A stretch of DNA of 64,000 nucleotides from Jeongeupia sp. USM3 (lineage in GTDB: Bacteria; Pseudomonadota; Gammaproteobacteria; Burkholderiales; Chitinibacteraceae). Position numbers and translations under genes: made by a program. The notes beneath the pieces are model-generated. The model was not told the origin of the DNA. It did no database searches and was given only the letters and a program-made list of their open reading frames with translations. Below, in pieces: positions 26,631-34,572 of this stretch; within the stretch, counting starts at the first letter, position 1, and each line of letters starts with the position of its first letter. Where the stretch lies: contig NZ_CP017668.1 of assembly GCF_001808185.1 (NCBI RefSeq), forward strand, positions 620,001 to 684,000, written 5' to 3'.

Positions 26631-28712
26631 TCAAGACTGCGCCTGCCGGATCGCCATCAGCGCCTGGTTGCGCAAGGTCTTGAGCAGGTTGAGCTCGTCG
26701 TTGCCGATCTTCAGGCTGCCGGCCGCGCGGCGATCGCCGTACAGCAGGCCGATCACCTGCTTGTCGAGCACCAGCGGCAGCACGATGAAGGTCCGCGCTC
26801 CGAGCCGCTGCGCGTGCCAGGCCGGGATCCGGTCGCGAATGGTCGCGTCGTGCGTATCCTCGATCAGGATGTCGGCATTGCGCTGCAGCGCGACCTGGAA
26901 CACGTCGGCCACCGCACCGTGCTCGACCTGGAAACCGGGCAGAACGGTGGCGATATCGGCGCCGAAGCCGAAGCGGCCGACGATGGCGTGGCGCTTGACG
27001 TCACGCGTGCACAGCAGCACCCGGTCGAAACCGATGCCGCGGTACATCGTTTCGAGCACCATGCGCAGCAGGTCGTTGAGACTGAAACCGCCGACCAGCG
27101 TGTTGGCGATGTCCTGCACGCCGGCGGCAAGGATCGCCGTATGCGCGCGCGTGCCGCCTTCGAGCGTCGTTTCCAGCCGGGCCTGATCGATCGTATCGGG
27201 CGCCACCGCCTTCAGCCGCGCGGCGTCCAGCCTGGACAGACCGCTCAGGAACGCGCTGTCGCTGGCGGTGATGCCCAGCGCATGCAGATAGTCGCGAAAC
27301 TGCGCCGAGACTTCGTTCAGCACGGTGCTCAGATCGTCGAGCGTCAGCCCCGTGGCCGGCAGATAGCGCCGGTGCAGTTGCTGCAGCCGGTCGATGCCGG
27401 TCTCGTCGCTGCCATCGAGCACGACGAGCAGCTCGCTGCCGAGATTGGCGTACTGGCGCAGCCTTTCCTGCTCGGCCTGTGCCGCACGGACGATGCCGTC
27501 GGGCAGCGACTCCATGCTGCGGCAGATGCGCTCCGGAAAGCGCCACTGCCGTGCCACGCCGCGCCCCAGCTCGGAAAAATCGAGTCCGAGCACCGATTTG
27601 GCGGCGCTCTGCTCGCTCCGCCCTTCGCGACAGCGCTGGTCGATGCGCAGCTTGTCGTCGGGGAAGTAATAGATGGTCAACAGCCTGCCCAGATGATGGA
27701 GCATGCCGCAGACCAGTGTTTCCTCGGTATCGCGCGCTCCGCTGCGGCGATGCAGCGCCCGGGCAAGCAGCCCCGAGAAGAACGCCCGCAAAGTTGCCTC
27801 CCTGATCGCCTGCGCCCGGCTTTTGTCGTGCAGGTGCTCGAACAGCAGGACCGTCACCGCAAGGCTGCGGATCGTGTTGAAGCCGAGGATCACGATCGCG
27901 CGGGAGATCGTACTGATCGTGCCGCCGTACTGGCCGTAGATTGCCGAATTGGCCAGCCTGAGCAGCTTGTTGGTCAGGGCGAAATCGCGCAGCACCACGT
28001 CGGACAGCGCCTGCAGATGCTCGCCGTCGCCGACCTGGATCTGGTTGAGGCTGCTGATGGCCTGCGACAGCGCCGGAAAGTCGCTGCTGCGCTGCATGCG
28101 CCACAGGAGCTTGTCGAGCGTGCCGCCGGTCGGCGTCCCGCCCTGCACATCGAGCCAGCGCCGCAACGCCTGCGACCAGGCATCGGCCCCGCCGCCGCTG
28201 GCCGCGACCAGCCCGCGCAGTTCGGGCTGGGTTGCAGCATCGCCGATCAGGCGTTGCAGCAGTTGCACGGCAGCCGGCAACGGGTCCGCAGGTGCCGGGC
28301 CGGGCACCGGCAACAGCCAGCCGCCGCCCTTCGCGTCGATCATCAGGGTGTCTTCGCCGGACTCGAACGCCAGCCCCTGCTGCAGGGCATGGCGCTGCGC
28401 CGCCAGCACATCGAGCACCCAGCCAACCGCGGACAGCGGCGCGACCGGACCTTCGCGCCTCAACCGCTGTGACAACGGCTCGAACGCGGCGTCGCCGATC
28501 ACCAGCCAGCTCGCCCCGTCGTGGTCGAACGCGGCCTCCGGCGTCAGCAGTTGCGGATACCGGAACGCGAGCAGCGCATTCGCGTCACACGGTGGCCGGA
28601 TCGCCAGCAGCATCACCGCATGGCCGGCCTGTTCGTCACGGCCGCGGTGCAGCGACCAGTGCGGCTTGCTCAGCAGCGGCTCGTCGACGACGTAGCGCGA
28701 TAACAAGGTCAT
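26631..28712 (-). CDS. HDOD-GAF regulatory protein with a kinase-like N-terminus
   Basis: A 693-residue soluble protein. Residues about 1-150 have the outline of a protein-kinase domain (starts LLSRYVVDEPLLSKPHWSLHRG; later DTLMIDAKGGGWLLPV) but lack HRD and DFG motifs, so it is probably a pseudokinase remnant; this is inference. An HDOD domain spans about 205-415 (SDFPALSQAISSLNQIQ, ILGFNTIRSLAVTVLL). A GAF domain covers about 535-690 (FDRVLLCTRDVKRHAIVGRF, FIVLPLVLDKQVIGLLYGDR). It likely integrates a small-ligand signal with a c-di-GMP or motility output. The ATG at 28712 follows a GGGAGGGC-like ribosome site. Confidence 0.75.
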   Translation of the reverse strand: MTLLSRYVVDEPLLSKPHWSLHRGRDEQAGHAVMLLAIRPPCDANALLAFRYPQLLTPEAAFDHDGASWLVIGDAAFEPLSQRLRREGPVAPLSAVGWVLDVLAAQRHALQQGLAFESGEDTLMIDAKGGGWLLPVPGPAPADPLPAAVQLLQRLIGDAATQPELRGLVAASGGGADAWSQALRRWLDVQGGTPTGGTLDKLLWRMQRSSDFPALSQAISSLNQIQVGDGEHLQALSDVVLRDFALTNKLLRLANSAIYGQYGGTISTISRAIVILGFNTIRSLAVTVLLFEHLHDKSRAQAIREATLRAFFSGLLARALHRRSGARDTEETLVCGMLHHLGRLLTIYYFPDDKLRIDQRCREGRSEQSAAKSVLGLDFSELGRGVARQWRFPERICRSMESLPDGIVRAAQAEQERLRQYANLGSELLVVLDGSDETGIDRLQQLHRRYLPATGLTLDDLSTVLNEVSAQFRDYLHALGITASDSAFLSGLSRLDAARLKAVAPDTIDQARLETTLEGGTRAHTAILAAGVQDIANTLVGGFSLNDLLRMVLETMYRGIGFDRVLLCTRDVKRHAIVGRFGFGADIATVLPGFQVEHGAVADVFQVALQRNADILIEDTHDATIRDRIPAWHAQRLGARTFIVLPLVLDKQVIGLLYGDRRAAGSLKIGNDELNLLKTLRNQALMAIRQAQS

Positions 28713-28794
28713 GTGCCCTCCCGATTGCACGCCTCCCACCGCACTTATAGCTTGCAGGCTTACGGGGTGTCATGCTCGGCGCGAACGGGCGTAA

Positions 28795-28821
28795 CAAAAA
28801 AGCCGCCTGTGCGGCGGCTTC
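28795..28821 (-). terminator. Intrinsic terminator upstream of the HDOD-GAF gene
   Basis: Minus strand reads AAGCCGCCG, a short loop and CGGCGGCTT-type stem followed by a T run (28794-28800). It points away from dcd and lies beyond the IS481 copy, so before the insertion it probably ended the dcd transcript. Confidence 0.75.
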
Positions 28822-28877
28822 GATTGACACCCTGAGGGCGTATTCAGTACGGCTAAAAACCCGGTGCAACGGTGCTG

Positions 28878-28883
28878 GCTAGG
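28878..28883. repeat. Target site duplication of the IS481 element, left copy (GCTAGG)
   Basis: GCTAGG here and at 29924-29929 directly flank the element ends. The sequence fits the NCTAGN preference known for the IS481 family. Confidence 0.9.
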
Positions 28884-29829
28884 TGTGAAGAGTCAAGACG
28901 TTGTTTTTCGTTGCTGAGAGACGGGACATGGGCACGTGGCAGCCGATGCCGTGATGCGGACGGTGCCAGTTGTAATAATGATTCCAATACCTCAGGACTG
29001 CGCCGCGCTCATCCGAGTGTTGATAGGTTTGGCCGTAGGCCCATTCGCGCAGCGCGGACTGGATGAAGCGCTCGGCCTTGCCGTTGGTTTGCGGTCGGTA
29101 GGCGCGGGTGAACCTCTGCTTAATGCCCAGTTCAACGCAAACGCGGCCGAAGTCATGGGAGCGGAAGGCGGGCCCGTTATCGGTGATCAGGCGCTGGAGC
29201 GGTACGCCCAGCGTTTTGAAGTAGTCGTTGGCCGCACGCAGGAAGTCGATGGCGCTGGCGCGGCGCTCGTCGGGGTAGAGTCGGGTGAAGGCGATGCGAC
29301 TATGGTCGTCGATCGCCACGAACAGATATTCCCAGCCGCTGTTTCGGCTGTTCTGGCGACGATCGCCGGTGATGCGATGGCCGACCTGCTCGAAGCGGGC
29401 GAGCTTCTTGATGTCGACGTGCAGCAGTTCGCCGGGCGTTTCGCGCTCGTAGCGCTGCACAGGCTCTGCGGGCTGCAGGTCGCTTAACCGCGATAGCCCT
29501 GCGTGTCGCAGCACGCGACTGACGGTTGCTTTGGACACGCCGATATAGCTTGCGATGCGAGCCTGCAGGAACAGCTTGCGACGCAATTCGATGATCGTCA
29601 GGGCAACGCTGGGCGCAATGGCACGTGGCGAGCGCTCGGGACGCGAGGATTTGTCGAGCAAGGCAGCCGCGCCGCCGACCAGATAGCGGCCCAGCCACTT
29701 GCGGGTGGTGACCGCGCTTACGCCATGGCGTGCCGCCGCCGCCGCGGTCGACAAACCATGCTCGGTGATGTCCTGAACCATTTCCAGGCGACGCAGATAC
29801 GTCAGTCGGGCATTCTTATGTGTGTTCAT
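28879..29829 (-). CDS. IS481-family transposase
   Basis: A 316-residue DDE transposase, apparently intact. An N-terminal helix-turn-helix region (LRRLEMVQDITEHGLSTAAA; GVSAVTTRKWLGRY) is followed by the catalytic core. Its acidic residues lie in HVDIKKLARF, ITDNGPAF and NGKAERFIQ. The C-terminal end runs through the left inverted repeat, and the stop codon TAG (28879-28881) lies outside the element in the duplicated target GCTAGG. This gene therefore depends on its insertion site for a stop codon. The ATG is about 95 bases inside the right end. Confidence 0.93.
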   Translation of the reverse strand: MNTHKNARLTYLRRLEMVQDITEHGLSTAAAAARHGVSAVTTRKWLGRYLVGGAAALLDKSSRPERSPRAIAPSVALTIIELRRKLFLQARIASYIGVSKATVSRVLRHAGLSRLSDLQPAEPVQRYERETPGELLHVDIKKLARFEQVGHRITGDRRQNSRNSGWEYLFVAIDDHSRIAFTRLYPDERRASAIDFLRAANDYFKTLGVPLQRLITDNGPAFRSHDFGRVCVELGIKQRFTRAYRPQTNGKAERFIQSALREWAYGQTYQHSDERGAVLRYWNHYYNWHRPHHGIGCHVPMSRLSATKNNVLTLHT

Positions 29830-29923
29830 CCGGTGTCTTGTTCTGTGACTGGGGGTTTGGCGATTTCCAGTCTCGCAGAACTTCTCCGGGTGAACACCCG
29901 AAACAACCTATTGAACCTTCACA
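28884..29923 (-). mobile_element. Complete IS481-family insertion sequence (1040 bp)
   Basis: The element is bounded by imperfect terminal inverted repeats that begin TGTGAAG: left TGTGAAGAGTCAAGACGTTG, right (complement) TGTGAAGGTTCAATAGGTTG. It encodes one transposase on the minus strand. Both flanks show GCTAGG, a 6-bp duplication, so the boundaries are precise. It inserted into the short interval downstream of dcd and disrupts no visible gene. Confidence 0.93.
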
Positions 29924-29929
29924 GCTAGG
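29924..29929. repeat. Target site duplication of the IS481 element, right copy (GCTAGG)
   Basis: Exact match of the left copy at 28878-28883, immediately outside the right inverted repeat. Confidence 0.9.
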
Positions 29930-29954
29930 CGTGCGAACACGTCCCAAAGGGACT

Positions 29955-30004
29955 CCCTGCGGTCGCAAGAGTACGCGTACGGCAAGCGAGCACAGCCAGC
30001 AGGG
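29955..30004. repeat. Dispersed intergenic repeat, copy A
   Basis: Lies 16-65 bases after the dcd stop. On the minus strand its core reads TGTGCTCGCTTGCCGTACGC. It is bounded by CCCTGC (29955-29960) and GCAGGG (29999-30004), which can pair. Copies B (40443-40491) and C (54836-54923) share the core. Confidence 0.75.
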
Positions 30005-30019
30005 TTTTGTCAGCCGCGC

Positions 30020-30595
30020 TCAGGTCTTCGGCAGCGTGACGCCGCTCTGGCCCTGATACTTGCCGCCACGGTCGCGGTAGCTGGTTTCGCACACGTCGTC
30101 CTCGTCGGCCTCGAAGAACAGCACCTGCGCGACACCTTCGTTGGCGTAGATCTTCGCCGGCAGCGGCGTAGTGTTCGAGAACTCCAGCGTCACATAGCCT
30201 TCCCATTCCGGTTCGAACGGCGTGACGTTGACGATGATGCCGCAGCGCGCGTAGGTCGACTTGCCCAGACACACGGTCAGCGCGTTGCGCGGGATGCGGA
30301 AGTATTCGACCGTACGCGCCAGCGCGAACGAGTTGGGCGGAATGATGCAGTAGCCCTTGCCCGAGACGTCGACGAAGCTGTTCTCGTCGAAGTTCTTCGG
30401 GTCGACGATGGTGCTGTTCAGGTTGGTGAACACCTTGAATTCGTCGGCGCAGCGGATGTCGTAGCCGTAGCTCGACGTGCCGTAGGAGACGATGCGCTCG
30501 CCGTTCACTTCCTTGACCTGGCCCGGGATGAACGGCTCGATCATGCCGTGCTCTTCGGCCATGCGCCGAATCCACCTGTCCGACTTGATGCTCAT
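30020..30595 (-). CDS. dcd: dCTP deaminase
   Basis: A 191-residue trimeric enzyme deaminating dCTP to dUTP for thymidylate synthesis. Conserved stretches include MSIKSDRWIRRMAEEHGMI, YGTSSYGYDIRCADEF, LGKSTYARCGIIVNVTPFEP and the C-terminal YRDRGGKYQGQSGVTLP. The E of the catalytic region (EPEWEGYVTLE) is present. It is a single gene on the minus strand; downstream are a dispersed repeat and the IS481 copy. Confidence 0.97.
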   Translation of the reverse strand: MSIKSDRWIRRMAEEHGMIEPFIPGQVKEVNGERIVSYGTSSYGYDIRCADEFKVFTNLNSTIVDPKNFDENSFVDVSGKGYCIIPPNSFALARTVEYFRIPRNALTVCLGKSTYARCGIIVNVTPFEPEWEGYVTLEFSNTTPLPAKIYANEGVAQVLFFEADEDDVCETSYRDRGGKYQGQSGVTLPKT

Positions 30596-30749
30596 TGCAA
30601 TACCCTGCTTGATTTCATTGGAATGGCCGGCATTTTACCGGCAGGAAGCCGAGCCGGATACACGACTCTTGCCGCCGCCACCGACTTGCCCTCGCCGCGC
30701 CGATTGCCGACAATCAGGGTAAGCATAACGAGAAGGAGAACCTCCGCAG

Positions 30750-31208
30750 ATGTCCAGCACGCCGTGCCCCACCCTCAGCCTGCCGACGACCAGCGGCGGC
30801 GTTTTCGATACAGCAGCACTCAGGGGTCAGGCCTTCGTCCTCTACTTCTACCCGAAAGACAGCACCCCCGGCTGCACGCTCGAGGGCAACGATTTCCGCA
30901 TCCATCACGACGCGTTCGACGCCGCCGGCGTGAAGGTCTTCGGCATCAGCCGCGACAGCGTCCGGTCGCACGAAAACTTCAGGACCAAGCAGTGTTTTCC
31001 GTTCGAACTGGTATCCGACCCGGAGGAGACCGCCTGCGAAGCATTCGGTGTCATGAAAATGAAGAACATGTATGGCAAACAGGTGCGTGGCATCGAACGC
31101 AGTACCTTCGTCATCGACCGGACCGGACAGATCGCCAGGGAGTGGCGAGGCGTCAAGGTCCCGGGGCATGTCGAGGAAGTCCTCGGCTTTGTCCGGACAC
31201 TGAAGTAA
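30750..31208 (+). CDS. bcp: Peroxiredoxin, BCP/PrxQ type
   Basis: A 152-residue thiol peroxidase that reduces hydrogen peroxide and organic hydroperoxides. The peroxidatic cysteine is Cys42 in PKDSTPGCT, followed by LEGNDF. In many BCP proteins a resolving cysteine lies five residues later; here that position is not Cys, so resolution must come from Cys82 or an external thiol. The catalytic arginine region SDPEETACEAFGV is also present. An AAGGAGAA ribosome site precedes the ATG. phoH follows 73 bases downstream. Confidence 0.88.
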   Translation: MSSTPCPTLSLPTTSGGVFDTAALRGQAFVLYFYPKDSTPGCTLEGNDFRIHHDAFDAAGVKVFGISRDSVRSHENFRTKQCFPFELVSDPEETACEAFGVMKMKNMYGKQVRGIERSTFVIDRTGQIAREWRGVKVPGHVEEVLGFVRTLK

Positions 31209-31281
31209 GGGAGAGCGGCGCGTGCGCCGCTTTTTTCATGGCTGCTGCATCCGCACAGCACCAACCAGCAAGGGGAACGAC

Positions 31282-32691
31282 ATGGCTGCCCGCAAGCCTC
31301 GCCGCAAGGACGACACCAAGCTGTTCGTACTCGACACCAACGTGTTGATGCACGATCCGACCTCGCTGTTCCGTTTCCAGGAGCATGACCTCTTCCTGCC
31401 GATGATGACGCTGGAAGAACTCGACAACAACAAGAAGGGCATGTCCGAAGTCGCCCGCAACGCCCGGCAGGCCAGCCGCTTCATGGAGGAGCTTGTCGCC
31501 GGACGCGAACACAGCCTGCACGAAGGCGTGCCGCTCGACGGCCCGAGCAAGGAGCAGGCCACCGGCCGGCTGTTCCTGCAGACCGAAGCGATCACCAGCG
31601 TGCTGCCGTCGCAGTTGCCGATGGGCAAGGCCGACAACCAGATCCTCGGCGTCGTCCACCACCTGCAGCAGATGCAGCCCAAGCGCCACGTCATTCTGGT
31701 GTCGAAAGACATCAACATGCGCATCAAGGCCCGCACGATGGGGCTGGCGGCCGAGGACTACTTCAACGACAAGGTGCTCGAGGATACCGACCTCCTCTAC
31801 ACCGGCATGCGCGAAATCGACCAGGCCTTCTGGGAGAAAAACAGCAAGGACCTGCAGAGCTGGCAGGAAGGCGGCCGCAGCTACTGGCGGATCAAGGGGC
31901 CGGACGTCATCGACCTCTATCCGAACCAGTTGCTGTACCAGCAGGGCGAGACCCCGTTCATTGCCCGGGTCGCCGAGATCGACGGCAAGAGCGCGCTGAT
32001 CGTCAGCCTCAAGGATTACTCGCACCAGAAGAACGCCATCTGGGGCATTCTGGCGCGCAACCGCGAGCAGAACTTCGCGCTCAACCTGCTGATGGACCCG
32101 GAGATCGACTTCATCTCGCTGCTCGGCCAGGCCGGCACCGGCAAGACGCTACTCACGCTCGCGGCGAGCCTGGCGCAGACGCTGGAAACCAAGATCTACA
32201 GCGAAATCATCATGACCCGCGTCACCGTGCCGGTCGGCGAGGACATCGGCTTCCTGCCGGGGACCGAAGAGGAAAAGATGCAGCCGTGGATGGGCGCGCT
32301 CGAGGACAACCTCGACGTGCTGAACCAGACCGACGCCGAAGCCGGCGACTGGGGCCGTGCCGCCACGCGCGACCTGATCCGCTCGCGCATCAAGGTCAAG
32401 TCGCTCAACTTCATGCGCGGCCGGACCTTCCTCAACAAGTTCCTGATCATCGACGAGGCGCAGAACCTGACGCCCAAGCAGATGAAGACGCTGATCACGC
32501 GCGCCGGCCCCGGCACCAAGGTCGTCTGCCTTGGCAACATCAGCCAGATCGACACGCCCTACCTCACCGAGGGCTCGTCGGGGCTGACCTACGTCGTCGA
32601 CCGCTTCAAGGGCTGGAACCACTCGGGCCACATCACGCTGCAGCGCGGCGAGCGTTCGCGGCTGGCCGACTACGCGGCCGAAACACTCTAG
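31282..32691 (+). CDS. PhoH family protein with N-terminal PIN domain (PhoH2/YlaK type)
   Basis: A 469-residue protein fusing a PIN ribonuclease domain (about 1-150: LFVLDTNVLMHDPTS, TLEELDNNKKG, VSKDINMRIKA) to a PhoH ATPase domain (about 230-469). The ATPase has Walker A GQAGTGKTLLTLA and Walker B FLIIDEAQNLTPKQMK. PhoH2 proteins act as ATP-driven RNA helicase/ribonucleases. Start chosen at ATG 31282 after AAGGGGAACG. The gene ends in front of a very strong hairpin and a MITE-like element. Confidence 0.92.
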   Translation: MAARKPRRKDDTKLFVLDTNVLMHDPTSLFRFQEHDLFLPMMTLEELDNNKKGMSEVARNARQASRFMEELVAGREHSLHEGVPLDGPSKEQATGRLFLQTEAITSVLPSQLPMGKADNQILGVVHHLQQMQPKRHVILVSKDINMRIKARTMGLAAEDYFNDKVLEDTDLLYTGMREIDQAFWEKNSKDLQSWQEGGRSYWRIKGPDVIDLYPNQLLYQQGETPFIARVAEIDGKSALIVSLKDYSHQKNAIWGILARNREQNFALNLLMDPEIDFISLLGQAGTGKTLLTLAASLAQTLETKIYSEIIMTRVTVPVGEDIGFLPGTEEEKMQPWMGALEDNLDVLNQTDAEAGDWGRAATRDLIRSRIKVKSLNFMRGRTFLNKFLIIDEAQNLTPKQMKTLITRAGPGTKVVCLGNISQIDTPYLTEGSSGLTYVVDRFKGWNHSGHITLQRGERSRLADYAAETL

Positions 32692-32705
32692 CGCAATCTC
32701 AGACG

Positions 32706-32737
32706 ACGCAACGCGGGCAAACCTGCCCGCGTTGCGT
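32706..32737. terminator. Perfect 14-bp hairpin after phoH
   Basis: ACGCAACGCGGGCA (32706-32719), loop AACC, then the exact complement to 32737. No T run follows, so it is either a strong 3'-end structure or a factor-assisted terminator for phoH. Confidence 0.65.
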
Positions 32738-32746
32738 GCCCGCTGA

Positions 32747-33012
32747 GAGCCTGTTCAATGTCTTTTCACGTCAGTGCCGGGCCGGAAAAAGGTCAGGCAC
32801 AAGGCGTGCGACGCGGGCAATAACCGGTTATTGGCAAGGAGTACAACGCAGTGGATGACCTTTTTCCGGCTCGGCCCTTCGGGTTCGGAGCATTGCCGGC
32901 TGCGTGCAGCGTTGCAAACCGCTTGCGGTACCTGTACCGCGGCGCGGCTCTCGCCTTGCCCGCCCCCCGGTACTGCCCCGAACGCTGACGCGAAAAGACA
33001 TTGAACAGGCTC
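32747..33012. mobile_element. MITE-like palindromic element, 266 bp, no coding capacity
   Basis: Ends are inverted repeats of at least 20 perfect bases (GAGCCTGTTCAATGTCTTTT at 32747-32766 and its complement at 32993-33012), with similarity continuing about 12 bases further in with mismatches. TGA flanks both ends (32744-32746 and 33013-33015), compatible with a 3-bp duplication. Inside is a second inverted pair around GCCGGAAAAAGGTCA-type arms (about 32781-32795 and 32856-32870) and a central palindrome AATAACCGGTTATT (32819-32832). No open frame of quality lies within. Terminal GAGCCTGTTC resembles ends of IS5-like elements, so mobilisation in trans by such a transposase is possible. Confidence 0.7.
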
Positions 33013-33149
33013 TGAGAAGCGGCCACACTGCAATCCGCAACTACCGCAACCCCAGAGGCAACGTCAAACCGATTCGCGCCCGGCGTATTCAACCGCCAGC
33101 GCAACGCCCGTCTGCTGCGCCGATCGACCCCACCGACCTGGATCATCCG

Positions 33150-33689
33150 ATGACGCAGAACCTGCGCACCCTGCACATTGCAACCGAGCGCCTGAACCTG
33201 CGTGCGTTTACCCTCGATGACATCGATGCACTGCATGCGCTGACGCTTCAGCCTGAAATCACCGACATTCTCAACGACTGGGCCATGAGCCGGGAGCAAT
33301 GCACACAATGGCTGACGTGGCACTGCACGCGCTACGACGATTTCAACCCGGCCCAGCCCAGCCTGCCGTTCGCAATCTGCCTGCCCACGGGGGAGATGAT
33401 CGGCTGGCTGGGTATCTGGCCCAAGCCCAGCGTCAAGGTTGATTTACCGGAAGTGGCTTACGCGATCTCGCGCGATCATCGTGGTCAGGGGTACGTCAGT
33501 GAAGCGGTGCGCGCCGCCAGCAGCTGGCTGTTCGAGCGCGGTCCGCTTCCTGCCTTGATGGCAATCGTCAAACCGGCGCACGATCATTCGCGCCGGGTGT
33601 TGCTGCGCAGCGGCTTCACTTGCCAGGGCACGGTCGAATGCGCGGACGACGGCACGTTCGACTATTTCGTACTCGCTCGCCCCGCATAA
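33150..33689 (+). CDS. GNAT-family N-acetyltransferase (RimJ/RimL type)
   Basis: A 179-residue acetyltransferase of the Acetyltransf_3 type that moves an acetyl group from acetyl-CoA to an amine, often a protein N-terminus or an amino-glycoside-like substrate. Features are the start TERLNLRAFTLDDIDALHAL, the CoA-binding loop ISRDHRGQGYVSEAV (about 110-124) and the C-terminal HSRRVLLRSGFTCQGTV. The frame extends upstream into the MITE-like element, but the ATG at 33150 is the first codon that fits the family. Substrate unknown. Confidence 0.85.
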   Translation: MTQNLRTLHIATERLNLRAFTLDDIDALHALTLQPEITDILNDWAMSREQCTQWLTWHCTRYDDFNPAQPSLPFAICLPTGEMIGWLGIWPKPSVKVDLPEVAYAISRDHRGQGYVSEAVRAASSWLFERGPLPALMAIVKPAHDHSRRVLLRSGFTCQGTVECADDGTFDYFVLARPA

Positions 33690-33711
33690 AAATCAGCAAA
33701 TGCTGTTGTAC

Positions 33712-33735
33712 GGGCCGGCTTTGCCGGCCCTTTTT
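33712..33735 (+). terminator. Intrinsic terminator after the GNAT gene
   Basis: GGGCCGGC / GCCGGCCC stem, three-base loop, then five T. Confidence 0.88.
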
Positions 33736-33809
33736 GCGTTCCGGGCTTTGAAAGGCGGCGGGTTTTGGTTATGGTCGGCGATCCGATCAACGGCGATCAA
33801 CGGCAAACC

Positions 33810-34571
33810 ATGACCACGATTGCGGTCTTCAACCAGAAGGGCGGCGTCGGCAAGACGACCGTCACGGCCAACCTTGCCGCCGCGATGGCGCAGAACGGCA
33901 CGGCACCGCTGGTGATCGACCTCGACCCGCAGGCGCACCTGAGTCATTACTGGGGCTTCGGCGCCGCCCCCGGCGCGACGATTCACGACTTTTTCCGCGG
34001 CACCGCGGCGCTGTCCGACCTGGTCCGGCCGCTGCCGAACGGCATCGACTTCATCCCGTCCGAGCTGGCGCTGTCGAAAGTCGACGCCCAGCTCACCCGC
34101 CATCGCGACCACCTGTGGCGGCTCAAGCTCGGGCTGACCGCCGAAATGCTCGACGGCCAGGCGCCGGTGCTGATCGATTGCGGGCCGATGCTCGGCGTGC
34201 TCGGTTTCTCGGCGCTGCTCGCGGCCGACCTGGTGCTGGTGCCGGTATCGCCGGAAACGCTGGCGCTGCACGGCGCGCGGATGAGCGCACGCACACTGGC
34301 CGGGCTCGAGCGGCTGGTGCCGCGCAAACCGCGCCGCTACCTGCTCAACCGCTACCAGCGCGGCAGTATCGGCAGCGAGCACGCGCTGCGCCAGTTGCGG
34401 CACGACTACCCCGGCGAAGTACTCGGCGCCACGCTGAGGCCGGCCGAGCTGTACGAAGCCGCGGTGATCCGCCACGCCGACGTGTTCTCGCTCGACCCCG
34501 ACAGCGACGCCGCGCAAGACATGGCGCTGCTGCTCGACGAGCTGATCGAGACAGGGCTGGTCGGCCTCTAG
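33810..34571 (+). CDS. Orphan ParA/MinD-family ATPase
   Basis: A 253-residue deviant-Walker ATPase. KGGVGKTT is at residues 10-17, LVIDLDPQAHLSH gives the second motif and PVLIDCGPMLGVL the Walker B. ParA proteins position DNA or protein complexes by ATP-dependent dimer cycling. No parB follows, so this is not the chromosomal segregation locus. Orphan ParA proteins usually place chemoreceptor clusters, flagella or other cargos. I prefer the ATG at 33810 to that at 33765 because it directly precedes the canonical MTTIAVFNQKGG start. Confidence 0.85.
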   Translation: MTTIAVFNQKGGVGKTTVTANLAAAMAQNGTAPLVIDLDPQAHLSHYWGFGAAPGATIHDFFRGTAALSDLVRPLPNGIDFIPSELALSKVDAQLTRHRDHLWRLKLGLTAEMLDGQAPVLIDCGPMLGVLGFSALLAADLVLVPVSPETLALHGARMSARTLAGLERLVPRKPRRYLLNRYQRGSIGSEHALRQLRHDYPGEVLGATLRPAELYEAAVIRHADVFSLDPDSDAAQDMALLLDELIETGLVGL

Positions 34572-34572
34572 T

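Noticed and set aside
33016..33149. N-terminal extension of the GNAT acetyltransferase into the MITE-like element
   Set aside because: The extension has no family similarity and the ATG at 33150 gives the normal protein start.
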